A stretch of DNA of 64,000 nucleotides, from NCBI GenBank assembly GCA_963669155.1, contig OZ022594.1:18698274-18762273 (forward strand). Direction: 5' to 3'. Source of the stretch: Arbacia lixula. Its lineage: Eukaryota; Echinodermata; Echinoidea; Arbacioida; Arbaciidae. Under the pieces are notes generated by a model that did no database searches, was not told where the DNA came from, and saw only the letters and a list, made by a program, of their open reading frames with translations. This document shows, one piece after another, positions 56,501 through 60,226 of the stretch (position 1 is the stretch's first letter; the number at the start of each line of letters is the position of its first letter). Made by a program: the position numbers and the translations under genes.

Positions 56501-57625
56501 GGATTTTGTACTTCACCATGATGTTGTCAATTAATCTGTAAAAATGAGTTTGTTTGTATGTTCAATTTTAGATATCTTTTATCATTTTTTATCATGTGAA
56601 CAAAATGAATTTCCATATTTTTATCTTTAAATGGACCAAATAAGTACAATTTACAATTTACATGAACGGGGCTTTTGTTTGCATCTGTGTGTTCCCTCAG
56701 GTGCTAAGTGGAATCACCCTGACCAAGGCGTTTGGCATCATCATCCTAGCATTCTCTCACTCTCAGCTCTTCAAGGTCTACTACTTCAGGATGTACCTGG
56801 GTATGGTGGTCTTTGGGGCCACGCATGGCCTCATCTTCCTGCCCGTCTTCCTCAGTTATATCGGTAGGTTAACGTGACCATCGCTAGTCGTGACCTTCAC
56901 TTGACCTCTCGACCTGCGAAAAAGGTCTCCTTTTCAAACTGAAATATCTCCATGAATAAACCATATTTTTCGTACGCGTTCTTTTGCAACTGTATGTTGG
57001 AGGTCAAAAAAGTGTGAAAAAACATTTCATTGAAACGGGCAGAAAAATATTGCAAATTCGAGATAAATATGTGGTTCTCATTAAAAAAAGTAAAATGAAA
57101 ATAAACTATATTTCAATGTCAATCGCTTTTGAGCCCCCAACACTTATAGATCATCTGAAGAGGAATCTATTGTACTTTTTGAAAATACCAGTATATTTCA
57201 ACCTCTCCTTGTAGAAGGGCCAGGATCCAGCAAAATATCAACCATGTTCAAATCCAAAATGCGTGTTGTGAGACATGACGAAGTTGTGAACGATCCTAAC
57301 CAGCCAATCATAGTCCACGATAATAACGTTATGCCACCGGCGATTCAACGGTCGCGGACTATGATTGGCTGGTTAGGATCGCTCACGACAGCATACATGT
57401 GATATCACCTGTCTATTACGACCAACTGCCCATATGTGCCTCTTACATGACGTTAATCGTTTGCTTTGGCTTTGTACCTGCGTACATGTAGGTCCTGGGG
57501 TCAACAAGGCTCGTATTCTGGTGGAGCAGGAAGAGAGCGTCAGGAGCTTAAGGGTTTCCGGACGTGGCGGCGACAATGACCGGCTCATCCCGGCCAGAGA
57601 CTCACACGGCCAATTCTACGCGTGA
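18381..57625 (+). CDS. NPC1: NPC1 intracellular cholesterol transporter, complete, 21 coding exons (span of whole CDS)
   Basis: The spliced exons give a 1,328-residue polytopic protein matching NPC1 from end to end. Known role: in late endosomes and lysosomes NPC1 takes cholesterol from NPC2 into its N-terminal domain and passes it through the membrane. Visible here: signal peptide (about 1-26), Cys-rich N-terminal domain (about 38-265), Pro-rich linker (about 268-281), first post-NTD helix (about 290-312), middle luminal domain (about 400-635), sterol-sensing domain (about 655-820), Cys-rich luminal domain (about 890-1110), C-terminal RND-like helices (about 1120-1284) and a cytosolic tail with DNDRLI at 1312-1317. 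All 20 introns are GT-AG and phase-compatible, with no frameshift or internal stop. NPC1L1 is the main alternative; the acidic di-leucine tail favours NPC1. The CDS is interrupted; exon entries give exact limits. Confidence 0.96.
20228..20687. mobile_element. Family C element with nested D2, left end truncated
   Basis: Long inverted arms (TTTGAAAAAACGCACGCCTCC ... GGCGTGCGTTTTTTCAAA) surround a D2 repeat at 20338-20505. The right end is CCCTT then TA. It is homologous to 32288-32893, which has the complete left end. Confidence 0.8.
23951..24155. mobile_element. ~205-bp inverted-repeat element
   Basis: TGTAACAAGGCTTTGAGGTG with GTCTGGTAACACAGACTAT-like inner arms on the left are mirrored by GTCTGTGTTACCAGAC and CACCTCACAGCCTTGTAAC on the right. 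This is a typical MITE hairpin; the target duplication is not clear. Confidence 0.7.
24505..24591 (+). repeat. (CA)n microsatellite
   Basis: An almost pure CA tract with a few TA/TG variants. Confidence 0.95.
24751..24893. mobile_element. Family A MITE, truncated copy
   Basis: Contains the palindromic centre (TTTTGTCCAGTTCAGCATGA / TCATGCTGAACTGGA) and the AAGGGAAGAAAGGGAAGG subterminal tract, but lacks both outer ends. Confidence 0.8.
25054..25284. mobile_element. Family A MITE, full length (231 bp, TA target site)
   Basis: Ends CACTACAGCTCAAAGGAATT / AATTCCTTTGAGCTGGAGTG, flanked by TA on both sides, a nearly perfect palindrome throughout. TA targets and short TIRs suggest a Tc1/mariner-type helper. 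It ends 76 bp before exon 2. Confidence 0.88.
25361..26482 (+). CDS. NPC1: NPC1 exon 2 (entire N-terminal sterol-binding domain, Pro-rich linker, first membrane helices)
   Basis: This 1,122-nt exon encodes residues 28-401, in phase 0 at both ends. It carries the many paired cysteines of the NPC1 NTD. By alignment from memory, N55 and Q97 correspond to human N41 and Q79, which contact sterol. [13 protein letters not shown] segment and a run of prolines (about 268-281) lead into a helix beginning near [19 protein letters not shown] (288 onward). A second hydrophobic stretch (about 379-398) ends the exon at GTAAGC. The acceptor is TTGCAG. The exon is GC-rich against its AT-rich introns. Its size is unusual, because vertebrate genes divide this domain among several exons. 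Confidence 0.95.
26570..27066 (-). pseudogene. LINE 3' end (CR1/L2-like RT C-terminus) fragment
   Basis: The minus strand reads [20 protein letters not shown], then APVYLQQLI and [14 protein letters not shown], the typical block after the reverse transcriptase domain of CR1/L2-like LINEs (LHWLPVRxRIxFKILxL...LRSS...LxVP). The 3' side ends in AGCGCTTAGAGATG and ATATAAATGCTGTTTATTATT, the usual tail. It is decayed and lies about 90 bp after the exon 2 donor. Confidence 0.7.
27067..27133. mobile_element. Family H mini-MITE
   Basis: GGTCTTTTGTTAAGCGG ... CCGCATAACAAAAGATC around TTTGAAATTTTGA, as at 6652-6717. It directly follows the LINE fragment. Confidence 0.75.
27445..27600. mobile_element. 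MITE-like hairpin (GGGCCCCATAAC ... GTTACGGAGCCC)
   Basis: Mirrored blocks around a diverged centre: GGGCCCCATAACATAAAG / CTTTGTGTTACGGAGCCC and TTGCGATCATTTGCAAA / TTTGCGATTGATTGCAAA. It resembles family K in style. It ends about 60 bp before exon 3. Confidence 0.6.
27659..27871 (+). CDS. NPC1: NPC1 exon 3 (start of middle luminal domain)
   Basis: 71 codons, residues 402-472, phase 0 to 0. It opens with [20 protein letters not shown] and includes the family signature [14 protein letters not shown], so it is the start of the middle luminal domain, which docks NPC2. The acceptor is TTTGCAG. The donor GTATTT is weak, and a long near-perfect palindrome begins 25 bp beyond it. Confidence 0.95.
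27897..28213. repeat. Near-perfect ~120-bp-arm palindrome beside exon 3
   Basis: The left arm (from about 27897 to 28020) is the reverse complement of the right arm (about 28090 to 28213) with only a couple of differences, around a loop of roughly 70 bp. It starts 25 bp after the exon 3 donor. No second copy is seen in this window, so it is either a recent foldback insertion or a local inverted duplication. Confidence 0.9.
28310..28520. repeat. Dispersed repeat shared by introns 3 and 8
   Basis: CACAGCAGATTACGCGGGAGTC, CTGAGTGGAGAAAAGCCAG and CAGTGAAGAACGGG-type blocks recur in the same order at about 42750-42960. Confidence 0.65.
28925..29072. mobile_element. Family I element, 3' part
   Basis: ATAGCGATCGCTATAAT through TTTTTTGGACTTGCAAAAGG and CTACCCTGTCCTT match the right half of the copies at 30722-31016 and 50548-51000. 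It ends about 35 bp before exon 4. Confidence 0.7.
29108..29340 (+). CDS. NPC1: NPC1 exon 4 (middle luminal domain)
   Basis: Residues 473-549 plus two bases of codon 550, ending in phase 2 at GTAAGT. It contains [18 protein letters not shown] and [10 protein letters not shown], both typical of the NPC1 middle luminal domain. The 3' end of a repeat-family I element reaches to about 35 bp before the CCTGCAG acceptor, so the branch point and polypyrimidine region lie in or next to transposon-derived DNA. Confidence 0.95.
29341..30523 (+). other. NPC1 intron 4
   Basis: Phase 2 intron, GTAAGT...TTTGCAG. Mostly unique AT-rich DNA with a series of short TTCAGA/TCAGAGTTATTCATCAGAG imperfect repeats at about 30240-30370. 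No other feature. Confidence 0.6.
30524..30624 (+). CDS. NPC1: NPC1 exon 5 (middle luminal domain)
   Basis: Completes Gly550 and encodes residues 551-583 plus one base. The segment [20 protein letters not shown] followed by GPVFPW is strongly conserved in NPC1 proteins. The exon ends in phase 1 at GTAAGG, and the acceptor is TTTGCAG. Confidence 0.95.
30648..31157. mobile_element. Family I element (30722-31016) between direct flanking repeats
   Basis: The element runs AAGACAGGGTGTCCCACTCG to CGGACACCCTGTCTTTAA with inverted ends. The 80 bp before it (GCAGACATTGATTCAGATG ... CTACTCCTCTATTTTT) is repeated after it at 31077-31157 at roughly 80% identity. This suggests tandem duplication of the host sequence around the insertion. 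Confidence 0.75.
31452..31615 (+). CDS. NPC1: NPC1 exon 6 (end of middle luminal domain)
   Basis: Completes codon 584 and encodes residues 585-638, ending in phase 0 at GTAAGA. It includes [26 protein letters not shown] and the N-glycosylation-like NNTNFT. This region leads up to the sterol-sensing domain. Confidence 0.94.
31761..31892 (+). repeat. 65-bp tandem duplication in intron 6
   Basis: CTATTGCCATTAGGTTGTAT at 31761 recurs at 31826 with its whole downstream sequence almost unchanged. Intron 6 (31616-32102) also carries several TCTCCCTGAT strings. Confidence 0.88.
32103..32231 (+). CDS. NPC1: NPC1 exon 7 (entry into sterol-sensing domain)
   Basis: 43 codons, residues 639-681, phase 0 to 0. 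[20 protein letters not shown] precedes the first helix of the sterol-sensing domain ([14 protein letters not shown]) and the cytosolic QIKSCQRLL. The donor GTGAGT opens the largest intron (9.2 kb). Sterol-sensing domains also occur in SCAP, HMG-CoA reductase and Patched. Confidence 0.95.
32288..32893. mobile_element. Family C element, complete (606 bp, TA target site)
   Basis: Arms of about 230 bp (AAGGGTTACTACATTAGAAA ... TTTCTAATTTATTAACTCTT) flanked by TA on both sides, with a D2 repeat in the centre (32532-32712). The duplicated blocks ACGTCAGAGGAGTCAAATGCC and its inverse make the arms plain. Confidence 0.85.
33171..33401. mobile_element. Family A MITE, full length (231 bp, TA target site)
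   Basis: Same length as 25054-25284, with TA on both sides and the same central palindrome. Confidence 0.9.
34098..34121 (+). repeat. Poly(G) run
   Basis: A run of about 20 G residues with one or two interruptions. Its length is uncertain because sequencers slip on such runs. Confidence 0.8.
34350..34598 (+). repeat. Dispersed repeat pair in intron 7, copy 1
   Basis: AACAGAGGTTT, GATGCCGAATAAAACAACA, GATTCTGTGATGAAAATCAATGATTTTG and CATCAGATGATTTATTTTGCG recur in order at 37905-38165. Family unknown. Confidence 0.75.
34600..34894. mobile_element. Family P MITE with a nested half of family A
   Basis: GGGTCCTGTTTCACCAAGATG (left) mirrors CATCTTTGTGAAACATGGCCC (right), and AGTGACCTATTCTTG mirrors CAAGAATAGGTCACCAG. 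Between them lies a family A half-copy at 34729-34830 ending in GTAGTG then TA. A P fragment also occurs at 52432-52500. Confidence 0.78.
34987..35068. repeat. ~80-bp hairpin
   Basis: AACAAAGTGCTGTCTGCAAT is mirrored by ATTGCAGACAGCACTTTGTT around an AT-rich loop (TATATATATA). Either a small MITE or a structured element. Confidence 0.8.
35536..35598. mobile_element. Family H mini-MITE
   Basis: GATCTTTTGTTTTGCAG ... CTGCATAACAAAAGACC around TTTGAAATTTTG. Confidence 0.75.
36417..36783. mobile_element. Family B MITE, full length (367 bp, TA target site)
   Basis: Near-perfect inverted repeat: AAGGGCATATACTGTACTGG ... CCAGTACAGTATATGCCCTT, flanked by TA. The centre reads ATGTTCTGCCCGAACATTTT. 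There is no ORF. Confidence 0.92.
37579..37748. mobile_element. ~170-bp inverted-repeat element
   Basis: CAGTGCCATTCTCATTGGGC and AAGTAAGAAAAATCG on the left are mirrored by TTTTTCTAACTT and GCCCAATGAGAATGGCACT on the right. Confidence 0.78.
37905..38165 (+). repeat. Dispersed repeat pair in intron 7, copy 2
   Basis: Homologous to 34350-34598 and diverged by point changes and small gaps. Confidence 0.75.
38541..38658 (+). repeat. Poly(T)-poly(G) low-complexity tract
   Basis: About 32 T then 13 G, and a second G run at 38640-38658. Confidence 0.9.
39811..39942 (+). repeat. (ACAT/ACAC)n microsatellite
   Basis: About 130 bp of ATACACAC/CATACATA units. It explains the His/Thr-rich and Val/Cys-rich open frames on the two strands. 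Confidence 0.9.
39988..40083. mobile_element. Family N MITE (TACTGTATACGCCATATATTT ends), short copy
   Basis: TGTATACGCCATATATTTTGC is mirrored by GCGAAATATATGGCGAATACA around a GAATTTCGCGAAACTGCC centre. A longer copy lies at 44472-44695. Confidence 0.82.
40176..40256. mobile_element. Family H mini-MITE, diverged
   Basis: TTTTTTGTTATGCGTG ... GTGTAACAAAAATC around TTTCAAAGGGTCCCTTTTAA. Confidence 0.6.
40912..41043. mobile_element. Family I element, 3' part
   Basis: TTCTAGTTATG, CTGTAGTTTTT and ATTTTTTGACAGACAC lead to CTACCCTGTCTTAAG, matching the right half of family I. Confidence 0.65.
41468..41650 (+). CDS. NPC1: NPC1 exon 8 (sterol-sensing domain core)
   Basis: 61 codons, residues 682-742, phase 0 to 0. 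It encodes two helices and the highly conserved [20 protein letters not shown], which includes the proline matching human P691, the site of a known loss-of-function change. The acceptor is CCTCCAG. The donor GTCAGC is weaker than most in the gene. Confidence 0.95.
41677..41832. mobile_element. Family K MITE
   Basis: GGGCCCCGTTGCATAAAACTT and CCATTGATGGTAACTTTG are mirrored by AAGTTTTATGCAACAGGGCCC. Starts 26 bp after the exon 8 donor. Other copies: 46023-46187, 52676-52849, remnant 50155-50205. Confidence 0.85.
42342..42708. mobile_element. Family B MITE, full length (367 bp, TA target site)
   Basis: Same length and ends as 36417-36783, flanked by TA. It lies in intron 8. Confidence 0.92.
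42926..43221. mobile_element. Family A MITE (42981-43166) between 54-bp direct repeats
   Basis: The MITE has TA on both sides and an internal deletion (186 bp). The sequence before it (TATACTCGGGTTCAGTAAA ... GGGAATCTA, 42926-42980) recurs right after it at 43167-43221. A third copy of its last part follows at 43292. The array leads into the exon 9 acceptor duplication. Confidence 0.82.
43191..43392 (+). repeat. 101-bp tandem duplication carrying the exon 9 acceptor
   Basis: GGTTAACTTGTTTGTCC at 43191 recurs at 43292, with the entire following sequence including CCCTTACAG and the first 20 bases of exon 9. The copies differ at only a few sites. The upstream acceptor ends at 43270. Confidence 0.93.
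43372..43486 (+). CDS. NPC1: NPC1 exon 9 (sterol-sensing domain)
   Basis: Encodes residues 743-780 plus one base, ending in phase 1 at [26 protein letters not shown] is the conserved stretch after the VGVDN helix. The first 20 bases and the acceptor are repeated 101 bp upstream (acceptor ending at 43270). The copy used must be the downstream one: the upstream acceptor meets a TAA after eight codons. Confidence 0.93.
43487..45068 (+). other. NPC1 intron 9
   Basis: Phase 1 intron, GTGAGT...CACCAG. It contains a family N MITE at 44472-44695. The remainder is AT-rich without a recognised feature. Confidence 0.7.
44472..44695. mobile_element. Family N MITE, longer copy
   Basis: TGCTGTATACGCCATATATT is mirrored by AATATATGGCGTATACAGTA. 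The interior includes CTACTAGTACTAGTAC and several GCGAATTT/AAATTTGCGA blocks. Confidence 0.82.
45069..45196 (+). CDS. NPC1: NPC1 exon 10 (end of sterol-sensing domain)
   Basis: Completes Gly781 and encodes residues 782-823, ending in phase 0 at [26 protein letters not shown] and [18 protein letters not shown] form the last helices of the sterol-sensing domain and the start of the cytosolic loop. The RQE motif before the splice matches other NPC1 proteins. Confidence 0.94.
45356..45571. mobile_element. Family O MITE, internally deleted (TA target site)
   Basis: AAGGGATAGTCCACCCTGAA ... TTCAGGGTGGCCTATCCTT, flanked by TA on both sides. Confidence 0.83.
46023..46187. mobile_element. Family K MITE
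   Basis: GGGCCCTGTCGCAAAAG ... AAGTTTTATGCAACCGGGTCC with internal ACCATGGTAGTTAC palindromes. Confidence 0.8.
46267..47454. mobile_element. TIR-bounded element made of 157-bp minisatellite units
   Basis: TTGTCTCGCCCAC at the left is mirrored by GTGGGCGAGACACA at the right, about 1.19 kb apart. Inside is a (CGTC/CGTCCGTC)n tract at 46315-46396, then tandem units beginning GTTAAAGTTTAC at 46404, 46561, 46718, 46875 and 47032 (exact 157-bp spacing), then a diverged unit reaching about 47215. There is no ORF, so it is non-autonomous. Confidence 0.85.
47582..47719 (+). CDS. NPC1: NPC1 exon 11 (cytosolic loop and next helix)
   Basis: 46 codons, residues 824-869, phase 0 to 0. [19 protein letters not shown] is the short cytosolic loop with the conserved IFCC, followed by [15 protein letters not shown] entering the next membrane helix. 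A LINE 3' fragment begins within about 20-25 bp of the GTGAGT donor. Confidence 0.94.
47740..48240 (+). pseudogene. LINE 3' end (CR1/L2-like RT C-terminus) fragment
   Basis: The + strand frame reads [20 protein letters not shown], then [52 protein letters not shown] and [14 protein letters not shown]. This is the standard C-terminal block of CR1/L2-like LINE ORF2, followed by a tail with TCTGAAGCGCCTTGAGCATC. It is 5'-truncated. It starts about 20 bp after the exon 11 donor. Confidence 0.85.
48465..48570 (+). repeat. Dispersed repeat with GTCGGTCCCGTGTAAAGGAG motif
   Basis: GGAGGAGACTTTAAGCCGTC then GTCACACCATTTGCACGTTAAAGAACC-type sequence. I recall similar strings as common repeats in invertebrate genomes. 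There is only one copy in this window. Confidence 0.35.
48770..48950 (+). repeat. Family J repeat, copy 1 (intron 11)
   Basis: AGTGAAACCTGTCTATAGTGG through GACAGGTTTGACTGTAG, about 180 bp, near identical to 49733-49914. It contains three TATAGACAGGT motifs. Confidence 0.88.
48987..49076 (+). CDS. NPC1: NPC1 exon 12 (membrane helix)
   Basis: 30 codons, residues 870-899, phase 0 to 0. A hydrophobic helix ([20 protein letters not shown]) is followed by [10 protein letters not shown], the conserved entry to the third luminal domain. Family J repeats lie upstream in intron 11 and downstream in intron 13, bracketing exons 12 and 13. Confidence 0.94.
49077..49452 (+). other. NPC1 intron 12
   Basis: Phase 0 intron, GTAAGT...TGTAG. 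AT-rich with TTTATATGTTTATAT repeats near 49365-49430. Nothing else recognised. Confidence 0.7.
49453..49643 (+). CDS. NPC1: NPC1 exon 13 (Cys-rich luminal domain)
   Basis: Encodes residues 900-962 plus TA of Tyr963. [32 protein letters not shown] and [11 protein letters not shown] are NPC1 hallmarks of the Cys-rich luminal domain. The donor is ACATA then GTGAGT. An in-frame TAG would arise if the splice were missed, so the exon end is fixed by frame continuity into exon 14. Confidence 0.94.
49733..49914 (+). repeat. Family J repeat, copy 2 (intron 13)
   Basis: Same orientation as copy 1 and about 963 bp downstream. Preceded by an AATAATAAT LINE-tail-like tract at 49697-49735. Confidence 0.88.
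50362..50483 (+). CDS. NPC1: NPC1 exon 14 (Cys-rich luminal domain)
   Basis: Completes Tyr963 and encodes residues 964-1003 plus one base, ending in phase 1 at [20 protein letters not shown] and [13 protein letters not shown] match the conserved Cys-rich segment. The acceptor is TGTGCAG. Confidence 0.94.
50548..51000. mobile_element. Family I element, longest copy
   Basis: ACAGGGTGTCCCATTTGCAA ... GGGGAAACCCTGTCTTGA. Interior blocks (GGAAAAGTGAAAAACTATCC, GCGATCGCTATAATTTTGC) are shared with the shorter copies. It fills most of intron 14. Confidence 0.78.
51170..51296 (+). CDS. NPC1: NPC1 exon 15 (Cys-rich luminal domain)
   Basis: Completes Asp1004 and encodes residues 1005-1045 plus two bases. 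[20 protein letters not shown] and [17 protein letters not shown] are conserved. The exon ends in phase 2 at GTGAGG, where the donor bases themselves begin a GAG triplet tract of about 245 bp. Failure to splice would meet a TGA at once (51298-51300) in the NPC1 frame. Confidence 0.93.
51299..51543 (+). repeat. (GAG)n triplet tract, ~81 units, starting inside the exon 15 donor
   Basis: About 245 bp of uninterrupted GGA/GAG. The G and A of the GTGAGG donor are its first unit. It is purine-only on the + strand. One + frame reads poly-Glu and another poly-Arg; the minus strand reads poly-Leu. All are artefacts. Confidence 0.97.
51544..51955 (+). repeat. (GAT/GGT)n degenerate triplet tract
   Basis: Continues the GAG tract as mixed GATGGT/GATGAT/GGTGGT units to about 51955. 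Together the two tracts make up nearly all of intron 15. Confidence 0.93.
52037..52098 (+). CDS. NPC1: NPC1 exon 16 (Cys-rich luminal domain)
   Basis: This short exon completes Gly1046 and encodes residues 1047-1066 plus one base, ending in phase 1 at [26 protein letters not shown] follows the conserved KGG/AAY pattern of NPC1. It is supported by exact phase fit to both neighbours, since 62 nt is too short to recognise alone. Confidence 0.91.
52099..53014 (+). other. NPC1 intron 16
   Basis: Phase 1 intron, GTAAGT...GTGCAG. Contains a family P fragment (52432-52500) and a family K MITE (52676-52849). The rest is unremarkable. Confidence 0.7.
52676..52849. mobile_element. Family K MITE
   Basis: GGTCCCGTTGCATAAAACTTA ... 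TAAGTTTTATGCAACAGGGCCC with the ACTACCATGGTAAC centre. Confidence 0.85.
53015..53159 (+). CDS. NPC1: NPC1 exon 17 (end of Cys-rich luminal domain)
   Basis: Completes Ser1067 and encodes residues 1068-1114 plus two bases. TYFMTYHT is a diagnostic NPC1 motif, followed by [16 protein letters not shown] and FDVFPYS. It ends in phase 2 at GTGAGG. The following intron begins with long G-runs inside a tandem duplication. Confidence 0.94.
53175..53545 (+). repeat. G-run-rich tandem duplication in intron 17
   Basis: Two copies of a 175-190 bp unit with GCAATTTGATACGTGTCTGG, GGTATAAATGGTTGGGTT, GAACCCGGCTCTAATAACAC and CATACATTATTGATGCAATT. Each has several runs of 8-15 G. It begins 15 bp after the exon 17 donor. 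Confidence 0.88.
53735..53860. mobile_element. Short inverted-repeat element rich in TGCAATCA
   Basis: CAGTGGAGCCTGAGA ... TCTCAGGCCCAACTG ends with repeated ATTGCAATCAACTGCAATCA-like units between. It lies about 75 bp before exon 18. Confidence 0.65.
53935..54166 (+). CDS. NPC1: NPC1 exon 18 (C-terminal membrane block)
   Basis: Completes Ser1115 and encodes residues 1116-1192, ending in phase 0 at [22 protein letters not shown] precedes three hydrophobic helices that include [15 protein letters not shown]. This is the second RND-like membrane block, related to Patched. A decayed copy of the exon's last ~40 bp and its donor lies about 110-195 bp into the intron. Confidence 0.94.
54277..54365 (+). 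pseudogene. Decayed copy of exon 18 3' end plus donor, inside intron 18
   Basis: GACCTCAACTCCATCTCGCC, CCCATCATGGTCAGTTACCA and CAACACTGGCATCTAAAGA align with exon 18's end (GACCTCAACGCCATCTCCCT ... ATCATGGTGAGTTACCA) and the first ~40 bp of intron 18. It has substitutions and a small deletion. Confidence 0.85.
54688..55387. mobile_element. 700-bp element with ~35-bp TIRs in intron 18
   Basis: CTGCCCTAATCTGACAAAAGG at 54688 is the inverse of CCCTTTTGTCAGAGTAGGGCAG ending at 55387, with the match running on through GCAACTGACA / TGTCACTTGC. The interior (54940-55250) is strikingly CpG-rich with AGCTAGCTAGCT. No ORF. It ends about 90 bp before exon 19. Confidence 0.8.
55480..55593 (+). CDS. NPC1: NPC1 exon 19 (C-terminal membrane block)
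   Basis: 38 codons, residues 1193-1230, phase 0 to 0, ending at [22 protein letters not shown] and [15 protein letters not shown] are nearly invariant in NPC1 and related to the GxxxDY/GISVEF core of RND-family proteins. Confidence 0.95.
55820..56003 (+). repeat. 62-bp tandem repeat, 3 copies, in intron 19
   Basis: Units begin at 55820, 55882 and 55944 with GTAAACTTGTGAACTGTCAA-like sequence and a TAACTGGC end. They are moderately diverged. Confidence 0.85.
56701..56863 (+). CDS. NPC1: NPC1 exon 20 (last membrane helices)
   Basis: Residues 1231-1284 plus one base, ending in phase 1 at [41 protein letters not shown] and [12 protein letters not shown] form the last two helices and the conserved [10 protein letters not shown] motif. 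The acceptor is CCCTCAG. Confidence 0.95.
57278..57392. mobile_element. Hairpin element in intron 20
   Basis: GAACGATCCTAACCAGCCAAT then ATAGTCCACG is mirrored by CGGACTATGATTGGCTGG and TTAGGATCGCTCACGAC. The spacer is about 30 bp (CGATAATAACG...). It contains CCAAT-type boxes in both arms. Confidence 0.78.
57492..57625 (+). CDS. NPC1: NPC1 exon 21 (cytosolic tail and stop)
   Basis: Completes Gly1285 and encodes residues 1286-1328, then [17 protein letters not shown] continues the conserved start of the tail. DNDRLI (1312-1317) fits the [DE]xxxL[LI] lysosomal sorting signal, which human NPC1 carries near its very end; here 11 further residues follow. The terminal sequence [11 protein letters not shown] has no counterpart I recognise. 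Confidence 0.92.
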
Positions 57626-58634
57626 TGACAATCTCCATCAGGTGCCACGCCCAGTTTGCCCCGCCCCTCTCATGTGCCCACTCCAATCATTTTGACCGTT
57701 TAAATCCCACCTTTGATCCCACTCTAATCCATGTCATGTATGTTTTTTCCCACCTTAGCGTAAGGGTACCTCAGTTATAAAACAAACTGTCCCATTGGAG
57801 CAGATGAGCTCCGGATGTGTGGATGTTTGAAAAACTGATGGAATGTGTGAAGATTGGTCTGGTAAAAGTTCCCCATTGGTGAGGATTTCCTTTAACCCTT
57901 TGTGTGCCAGATTAACTCCTCCTCTATGGGGTATGTGTGTTGTACTTATACACAATTGTACCAGTGGTATGTAAAGAGTTAACCAGTGGGAGCTGTGCAT
58001 GTTTTAATGCACATCAAATCAAGGAGAGAACATTTCTGCTGGGACATCTCGTTGAGAATATGAGTGGGTAGTGGGAGGGGGTGAACGTTCTTGTTATCCA
58101 CATTTTATCTGAAGGGGATTAAAGATAATTAATCATTTTAGTATTTATTATCAATTAATAATAATATTGTAGTAATAATCCAGTATGGCAGTAAAGGTCT
58201 GGAAAGATCTGCAGTTTGTCCGTGTAACAGATCAAACTTTACTAGTCAGCATGTTGTATCTCTTTTACAAAACCCTTAAAACATATGTATGAAAAATGTA
58301 AGTGTCCCTCAATCATTTTACGCAATTGGGTGAGCATTTGCCTTGCAAAATATGGATACTTGTGGGTGAAGGGCCCGTTCATGCTGTTAAAGGTGATATT
58401 CATAGGAAATAAAATCAAATAAATATAGTTTATTTTATAATTGAATGAGTTATTAAAGCAATGTATGCAGCTAACATGCCACGAAAGTGTTCAGTTTTGT
58501 GTTTAATGAAAGTCAAATTTCACTAAATTGACTCTCTTCCTCACCTACGAAATCGCCTCAGGGAAAGTGGCGTTGTGTGTACGTCACAGCCGGGATACGC
58601 TTCACAATGACCATTGTGTATCACACCTGTTAAT

Positions 58635-58735
58635 CCACTAGCAACTGCCATCACAGTTTCATTAATAATGCATGATGCTTCTGGCGGAAAAGAAGCTGCG
58701 GATTGGCATGTTTGATGCACAATAACGCCTCCCTT
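58635..58735 (+). repeat. Dispersed repeat D1
   Basis: CCACTAGCAACTGCCATCAC through GATGCTTCTGGCGGAAAAG. Other copies: 11848-11945, 28767-28857 and 63060-63125 (inverse). Confidence 0.7.
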
Positions 58736-59501
58736 TTCTTACGTTAGACCTAAAGGCCGTTTCGGATGACAGTAGGGCAAATTTGTCCCCGAGAATACAG
58801 TGATTGTTTTCACCCAAATTTCGCTTTTTGGAAAGTGATATATTGTTTAAATGTCATCCGAGCTCATTGTATGGCTTATAAGCTTTCTGTAGATGAATAT
58901 CTTCATATTTTTGGATTTTCTATGAATATCACGTTTAAAAGATTATAAAGGAATGCAAGCAAATGCTTTACCTGGCCCCAAAAATGCAATTTGATTCATA
59001 TCCTTTTGAACATTTGTGTTTTTATGTTTTTGGAATAAGTGACTTATATGGCGTATAGACTGCCTAACTTCAGAGACATTATCACTGATGTCTGTTTGCC
59101 CCAGAAGTGTTGAACTATTAATGTTATTTTAAAGTAAATTGGGTGTGAATTTATGTTTCTTAATCAAATTCTGAGTGTTGTTACTTAGGCTTTGTTCCTG
59201 AAATTGGGTTTTATTGTCATCCATACATAAATGTACTCAAACAAATTGATGCGTTCTCCCATCAGCTGCCTCTTCAAGAAAAGAAAAATTAAACCAATGA
59301 GAGACAGTCGTGGATGTGGTTTTATTCCCATATGCGGCCTTATTTGATTTGCCACTGTGACTGGAGTAATTCTTTTATATCAATTGTGGATGAGCATGAT
59401 ATGACAATTTGTTGGGTTAGCTGTGTTTCTGTTGGAAAGGACAATAACCAATGGTGTACAAATTACTGAGACAGCTTGTAATTTTTATGTTCTGTCATTC
59501 T

Positions 59502-59505
<4 letters not shown>

Positions 59506-59540
<35 letters not shown>
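59506..59540 (+). repeat. (GA)n microsatellite
   Basis: About 35 bp of pure AG repeat in the putative 3' UTR. Confidence 0.95.
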
Positions 59541-59544
<4 letters not shown>

Positions 59545-60226
59545 ATATATATATATCCATAATGTGTGAAGCTACATAATTATACAGTAAGATGCTAGGA
59601 ATGTTATGTTTCTCTCGTTGCCTCGGCGATATGTAAATTTTGTTTCAAAATTTCTTCTGTGCAGATAGGTACAGCAGTTATAACTTATTTTCCTGCCAGG
59701 CAGAGTATTGGTGTTAAGGATTATCATGCCAGCTGTGACAATGATACACAACATATAACAAGGAGGATGTTGTCAAAAAGGCCCAGATTCTGAAGTTGAG
59801 TACCGGTACATGTATTACTTGTTTGTGACATATTTGACTAATCTCTAATTGTGTTCTGCAGAATTTTATATTGTTTTTATTTCCCTTAAAAAAGAGAAAT
59901 TTTGCCTTACATAGATAAAAGAACTAGATCATCTTTGATGTAAAGGTATATTTTCTTTATATCATATAAGACGGTCTTGCCTGTTTATACATTTACAGGT
60001 TATTATTTAATTTTATTTCCATTTTTATTTTCAATGAAATCTGTGTTCATTTTAAACATTGGCAATGTGTGTATTTAAGTGGATAATTTGCAAGCCTTAC
60101 TTATGCACCAGACATTCCAAGGGTTTCATATTGATGTTATTTTGGACACTTACATGTTCCTTTCTATGATTGCACTGACTTGTCATTTTAGATTCAGTTG
60201 ATAACATGTATGTTTGTGCAATTTTA

